A DNA stretch of 64,000 nt from Reyranella aquatilis (GTDB lineage: Bacteria; Pseudomonadota; Alphaproteobacteria; Reyranellales; Reyranellaceae): contig NZ_JAJISD010000010.1 in assembly GCF_020880995.1 (NCBI RefSeq), positions 28,688 through 92,687 of the forward strand. The letters are read 5' to 3'. The translations under genes were made by a program, and so were the position numbers. The notes beneath the pieces are model-generated. The model saw nothing but the letters and a program-made list of their open reading frames with translations. It had not been told where the DNA came from and did no database searches. Below, piece after piece: positions 60,915-64,000 of the stretch (the first letter of the stretch is position 1; each line of letters opens with the position of its first letter).

Positions 60915-61664
60915 ATGGCAAATCCGAACTTCGGCACCTTCAATCGCGCCGGCACAGTCGCCGACCAGGCGTCGTTTGATGTCGGTCTCCGCGCCCACAT
61001 GGTGCGGGTGTACAACTACATGGCTTCGGGGCTCGCGCTGTCGGGCATCGTGGCATTCGGTCTGTTCAGCTCGCCGGAACTCGCCAGCCTGTTCTTCCAG
61101 GTGCAGTCGGGTCGCGTCGTCGGCCTGAACGTGCTGGGCTGGATCGCGATCTTCGCGCCGCTCGGCCTGCTGCTGCTCGTCTCGTTCCGCGCCGCTCAGA
61201 TGAGCACCGCCGCGGTACAGGCGGTCTACTGGACGGTCACGGCACTGATGGGCGTCAGCCTGTCGCTGCTGCTGTTCCGCTACACCGGTGCCAGCGTCGC
61301 GCGCACCTTCTTCGTGACCGCCGCCGCGTTCGGCGCGCTGAGCCTCTACGGCTACACGACGAAGCGTGACCTAACGGCGATGGGCAAGTTCCTGTTCATG
61401 GGCGTGATCGGCCTGCTGCTGGCCGGCATCGTCAACATGATCTGGCCGTCGGGCACGATGAGCTTCATCATCTCGGCCGCTGGCGTGCTGATCTTCTCGG
61501 GCCTGATCGCCTACGACACCCAGAAGATCAAGGAACAGTATTCCGAGGCCTGGGGCACGGACATGATCGAGAAGGTCGCCGTGTTCGGCGCCCTCAGCCT
61601 GTACCTGGACTTCGTGAACCTGTTCCAGTTCCTGATGAGCTTCATGGGCCAGTCGCGCGACTAG
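60915..61664 (+). CDS. Bax inhibitor-1/YccA family inner-membrane protein
   Basis: A 249-residue protein with seven predicted helices. It has the BI-1 landmarks VYNYMASGLALSGIVAFG, AFGALSLYGYTTKRDLTAMG and the C-terminal LIAYDTQKIKEQYSE, which holds the aspartate of the proposed pH-sensing pair, then ALSLYLDFVNLFQFLM. In bacteria such proteins modulate membrane protein quality control (YccA and FtsH) or calcium leak. The upstream 137 bp probably hold its own promoter. A strong terminator follows. Confidence 0.9.
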   Translation: MANPNFGTFNRAGTVADQASFDVGLRAHMVRVYNYMASGLALSGIVAFGLFSSPELASLFFQVQSGRVVGLNVLGWIAIFAPLGLLLLVSFRAAQMSTAAVQAVYWTVTALMGVSLSLLLFRYTGASVARTFFVTAAAFGALSLYGYTTKRDLTAMGKFLFMGVIGLLLAGIVNMIWPSGTMSFIISAAGVLIFSGLIAYDTQKIKEQYSEAWGTDMIEKVAVFGALSLYLDFVNLFQFLMSFMGQSRD

Positions 61665-61686
61665 CCCGACCGGACCGACCGTTAAG

Positions 61687-61724
61687 GAACGCCCGGGTCG
61701 CAAGACCCGGGCGTTCTGCTTTTG
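61687..61724 (+). terminator. Rho-independent terminator after the BI-1 gene
   Basis: A 13-bp perfect stem (GAACGCCCGGGTC 61687-61699, GACCCGGGCGTTC 61704-61716) with a GCAA loop is followed by TGCTTTTG. It is one of the two clearest intrinsic terminators in the window and isolates the BI-1 gene from nhaA. Confidence 0.9.
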
Positions 61725-61737
61725 AGGGAGATCGGAA

Positions 61738-62916
61738 GTGGCAGCTCATCCGCCGACCAATCGCTTCAAGGCCTTCATCGACAGCGAGGCCGCCTCCGCC
61801 CTGCCCCTGCTCGCGGCCGCCATCCTGGCCCTGGTGCTCGCCAATTCGCCGCTGCGCGAGGCCGTGCAGGCGCTGCTGGGAACCAAGGTCGGGTACGAGC
61901 TTCAGGGGTTCGGCGTCTACAAGCCGCTGCTGCTGTGGATCAACGACGGGCTGATGGCGGTCTTCTTCCTGCTGGTCGGGCTGGAGATCAAGCGCGAGGT
62001 CGTGGAGGGCGAACTCTCGCGGCCCTCTCAGGTGGCCCTTCCGATCGCCGGCGCGGTCGGCGGAATGGTCGTGCCGGCGGCGATCTATGCCGCCCTGAAC
62101 TGGTCCGATCCGGTGGCGCTCCGCGGCTGGGCGATCCCCGCGGCGACCGATATCGCCTTCTCCCTGGGCGTATTGGCGGCGCTCGGCAGCCGGGTGCCGC
62201 TGGCCCTCAAGGTGTTCCTGACCACGCTGGCGATCGTCGATGACCTCGGCGCCATCCTGGTGATCGCGGTGTTCTACACCAGCGATCTGTCGATGCTGTC
62301 GATCGTGGCGGCCGCCTTCTGCCTGCTCGTTCTGGCGGGGCTCAATCGTCTCGGCATACGCCGGCTCGCGCCCTATATCCTGATCGGTGCCGTGCTGTGG
62401 GTCGCCGTCCTGAAGTCCGGCGTGCACGCGACCCTGGCCGGCGTCGCGCTCGCCATGTTCATCCCGCTGAAGTCGGCCGGCGAGGCCGACGGGGCGCGGC
62501 CCGCGATCTGGCTCGAGCACGTCCTCAAGCCCTGGTCGGCCTGGTTCATCATGCCGGTTTTCGCCTTCGCCAACGCGGGCCTGCCCCTCGCGGGCCTGTC
62601 CTTGTCGGCGCTGGCCGCGCCCATACCGCTCGGCATCCTGGCGGGACTGTTCATCGGCAAGCAGGTCGGCATCGTGCTGGGCGCCGGCCTGCTGATCGCG
62701 CTCGGCCTTGCGTCGATGCCGGCGGGCGGATCGTGGCGCTCGCTGTACGGCGTCTCGATCCTCGGCGGCATCGGTTTCACGATGAGCCTGTTCATCGGCA
62801 CGCTGGCCTTTCCCGATCCCCAGTTCGAATCGCAGGTTCGACTGGGCGTTCTTGCAGGTTCGCTGCTGTCGGCAATCGTGGGCTATCTGATCCTGAGACT
62901 CGGCCCGCGTCCCTAG
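61738..62916 (+). CDS. nhaA: Na+/H+ antiporter NhaA
   Basis: A 392-residue antiporter, normal length. The ion-binding motifs are present: ATDIAFSLGVLA (the NhaA Asp133 region) and TLAIVDDLGAILVIA (Asp163/Asp164 pair). NDGLMAVFFLLVGLEIKRE near the N-terminus and GISILGGIGFTMSLFIGTLAF-like segments near the end (VSILGGIGFTMSLFIG) are typical. It exchanges sodium for protons across the inner membrane in pH and salt balance. The start is GTG, with GGGAG upstream. Confidence 0.93.
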   Translation: MAAHPPTNRFKAFIDSEAASALPLLAAAILALVLANSPLREAVQALLGTKVGYELQGFGVYKPLLLWINDGLMAVFFLLVGLEIKREVVEGELSRPSQVALPIAGAVGGMVVPAAIYAALNWSDPVALRGWAIPAATDIAFSLGVLAALGSRVPLALKVFLTTLAIVDDLGAILVIAVFYTSDLSMLSIVAAAFCLLVLAGLNRLGIRRLAPYILIGAVLWVAVLKSGVHATLAGVALAMFIPLKSAGEADGARPAIWLEHVLKPWSAWFIMPVFAFANAGLPLAGLSLSALAAPIPLGILAGLFIGKQVGIVLGAGLLIALGLASMPAGGSWRSLYGVSILGGIGFTMSLFIGTLAFPDPQFESQVRLGVLAGSLLSAIVGYLILRLGPRP

Positions 62917-62952
62917 ATTGCGCCGCGCGTTCGTCGCCCTATACTTTCGGTC

Positions 62953-63459
62953 ATGCGGCGGACCTCCTACGAACAGATGAACTGCTCGATCGCCTCGGCG
63001 CTCGACGTCGTCGGTGAGCCGTGGACGCTGCTGATCGTGCGCGACGCGTTCTACGGCGTGCGCCGCTTCGACGACTTCCAGGAGAATCTCGGCATCGCGC
63101 GCAACGTGCTGACCGCGCGGCTGAAGAAGCTGGTGGAGGCCGGCATCTTCCGCAAGACCGCGTATCGCCAGCGTCCGCTGCGCCACGAGTATCGCCTTAC
63201 CGAGAAGGGTGCGGCGCTGTTCACGGTGATCGTCGGGCTGAAGCAGTGGGGCGACCGCTTCGGCGCCGCCGCGCGCGGCGGCAAGCCGATGGAGCTGGTC
63301 GACCGTGCGGACAACCGGCCGCTCGATCCCGTTCTGATCGATGCGGCGAGCGGTCGTCGGCTGGAACTCACCAACGTGCGCGCCGTGGCGGGGCCCGGCG
63401 CGGACCAGGGCACGCGCACCTTTTTCGAACGCCTGGCGATCAACCGAACGGCGCGTTGA
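62953..63459 (+). CDS. HxlR-family transcriptional regulator
   Basis: A 168-residue winged-helix regulator. MNCSIASALDVVGEPWTLLIVRDAFYGVRRFDDFQENLGIARNVL is the HxlR opening, with a cysteine at residue 11 often linked to redox or aldehyde sensing in this family. The wing and end follow as RPLRHEYRLTEKGAALF. An extra C-terminal segment of ~60 residues continues past the domain. Targets are unknown; it follows nhaA by 36 bp. Confidence 0.9.
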   Translation: MRRTSYEQMNCSIASALDVVGEPWTLLIVRDAFYGVRRFDDFQENLGIARNVLTARLKKLVEAGIFRKTAYRQRPLRHEYRLTEKGAALFTVIVGLKQWGDRFGAAARGGKPMELVDRADNRPLDPVLIDAASGRRLELTNVRAVAGPGADQGTRTFFERLAINRTAR

Positions 63460-63507
63460 TCGCCGTCCTTCGCTTCGTTCAGGACGACAAGGGAAGCGTA
63501 GCAGCAG

Positions 63508-63696
63508 TCAGTCTTTCTGCTCCGGCTCCAGCCGCTTGCCGTCGAGCGTGCGTACGGTGCGTTCTGCCGTGTCCCTGTCGGCTTCTTTCTGCGCGCGAGT
63601 GCGGCCGAAGCGCCGGCGATTGGCGTCGGCTTCCGCTTCGCGTTCGCGCTTCGCCTTGTCCTTGCGGGCGCGTCGCAGGTTCACGATGTCGGCCAT
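63508..63696 (-). CDS. DUF4169 family small basic protein
   Basis: A 62-residue, highly charged protein matching DUF4169 (MADIVNLRRARKDKAKREREAEADANR, then RFGRTRAQKE). Probably helical; function unknown. GAGGAACGATC before the ATG fits a ribosome site. It converges with the HxlR gene across a 48-bp gap that holds a small CGTCCT/AGGACG hairpin. Confidence 0.85.
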   Translation of the reverse strand: MADIVNLRRARKDKAKREREAEADANRRRFGRTRAQKEADRDTAERTVRTLDGKRLEPEQKD

Positions 63697-63777
63697 GGAT
63701 CGTTCCTCGATTTCTCTATGCCGCGCGTGGAGCCGATACGCTAGTGTTGAAGGCGAGCCGGACCGGGGAGGCCTGCC

Positions 63778-64000
63778 ATGACACCAACCACACGCAAGCG
63801 TCTCCTGATGGGCGGCGGCGGTTTCGTCGCCTTGCTCCTCGCCGGCCTCATCGCCGCGCCCGCTCTGGTAAACGTCAATTCCTACAAGCCGCTGATCGTC
63901 CAGCAGGTCAAGGCGGCGACCGGCCGCGACCTCGTGATCGACGGACCCATCTCGCTCTCGCTGCTGCCCACGCCGACCGTTTCCGTGACGGGCGTTAAGT
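63778..64000 (+). CDS. AsmA-family protein, N-terminal part (3' cut by window edge)
   Basis: The first 74 codons are visible. A single N-terminal membrane helix (GGGGFVALLLAGLIAAPALV) is followed by NVNSYKPLIVQQVKAATGRDLVIDGPISLSLLPTP, the AsmA opening. These proteins are large inner-membrane-anchored bridges with roles in lipid transport to the outer membrane. GGGGAGG precedes the ATG. The rest of the gene lies outside the window. Confidence 0.83.
   Translation, partial: MTPTTRKRLLMGGGGFVALLLAGLIAAPALVNVNSYKPLIVQQVKAATGRDLVIDGPISLSLLPTPTVSVTGVK

Overview
The window is about 64 kb of high-GC, densely packed bacterial chromosome. It carries Tat-exported proteins, five Bug-type solute receptors, TauD and PhyH dioxygenases, acyl-CoA dehydrogenases with CaiB transferases, ChrBA and the YbbA/YbbP/TesA neighbourhood. 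This mix suggests a free-living alphaproteobacterium, possibly a Rhodospirillales or Reyranella-like soil or water organism; that placement is inferred from gene style only. No rRNA, tRNA, CRISPR array, insertion sequence or phage module was seen. Both edges cut a gene: an RTX protein at the left and an AsmA-family protein at the right.

Layout. 1-5.3 kb: end of an RTX protein, a flavin monooxygenase/acyl-CoA dehydrogenase homologue, a Bug receptor, a TauD-type dioxygenase, and an OmpA-type porin whose leader can fold over its own Shine-Dalgarno site. 5.4-8.2 kb: a patatin, acetoacetate decarboxylase, 3-hydroxybutyrate dehydrogenase operon, a plausible route from stored 3-hydroxybutyrate to acetone. 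8.2-17.6 kb: a lasso-type RiPP gene cluster, the most notable region. 17.7-24.9 kb: luciferase-like oxidoreductase, LolA, a GNAT acetyltransferase, acyl-CoA ligase with a DMT exporter, an SDR, and small exported proteins. 25-27.5 kb: chromate resistance (ChrB-ChrA). 27.7-35.5 kb: an SGNH hydrolase, TAXI and Bug receptors, a TauD-Bug operon facing a GntR regulator with a consensus operator, and a pterin dehydratase. 35.6-40.9 kb: a complete Dpp/Opp-type peptide ABC transporter. 41-45 kb: a metallopeptidase, an exported SOD-like protein, a DUF1254 protein, a Mug glycosylase and a Bug receptor. 45-51.5 kb: acyl-CoA dehydrogenase plus two CaiB transferases, facing a sirtuin and AidB-like dehydrogenase operon. 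51.5-56.2 kb: an LMW phosphatase, a dimethylformamidase-like large subunit, and a Bug receptor with a phosphotriesterase-family hydrolase. 56.3-64 kb: ThpR, TesA, YbbA, YbbP, a BI-1 protein, NhaA, an HxlR regulator, DUF4169 and AsmA.

The lasso-type cluster holds, on the minus strand in transcription order, an HprK-like kinase, a B2 leader peptidase, an asparagine-synthetase-like cyclase, a PqqD-type leader-binding protein, a 71-residue precursor and a nucleotidyltransferase. Beside it are two tandem PhyH dioxygenases on the plus strand and an ABC exporter coupled to a fucosyltransferase-like protein. The leader carries the YxxPx(L/F)xxxGxxxxxT motif. The predicted core is Arg/Gly-rich with a single acidic residue, outside the usual ring-acceptor positions. 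Kinase and nucleotidyltransferase together recall the paeninodin and pseudomycoidin clusters; the two PhyH genes and the glycosyltransferase-like gene are extra. The product is therefore probably a heavily tailored lasso or lasso-like peptide that may be undescribed.
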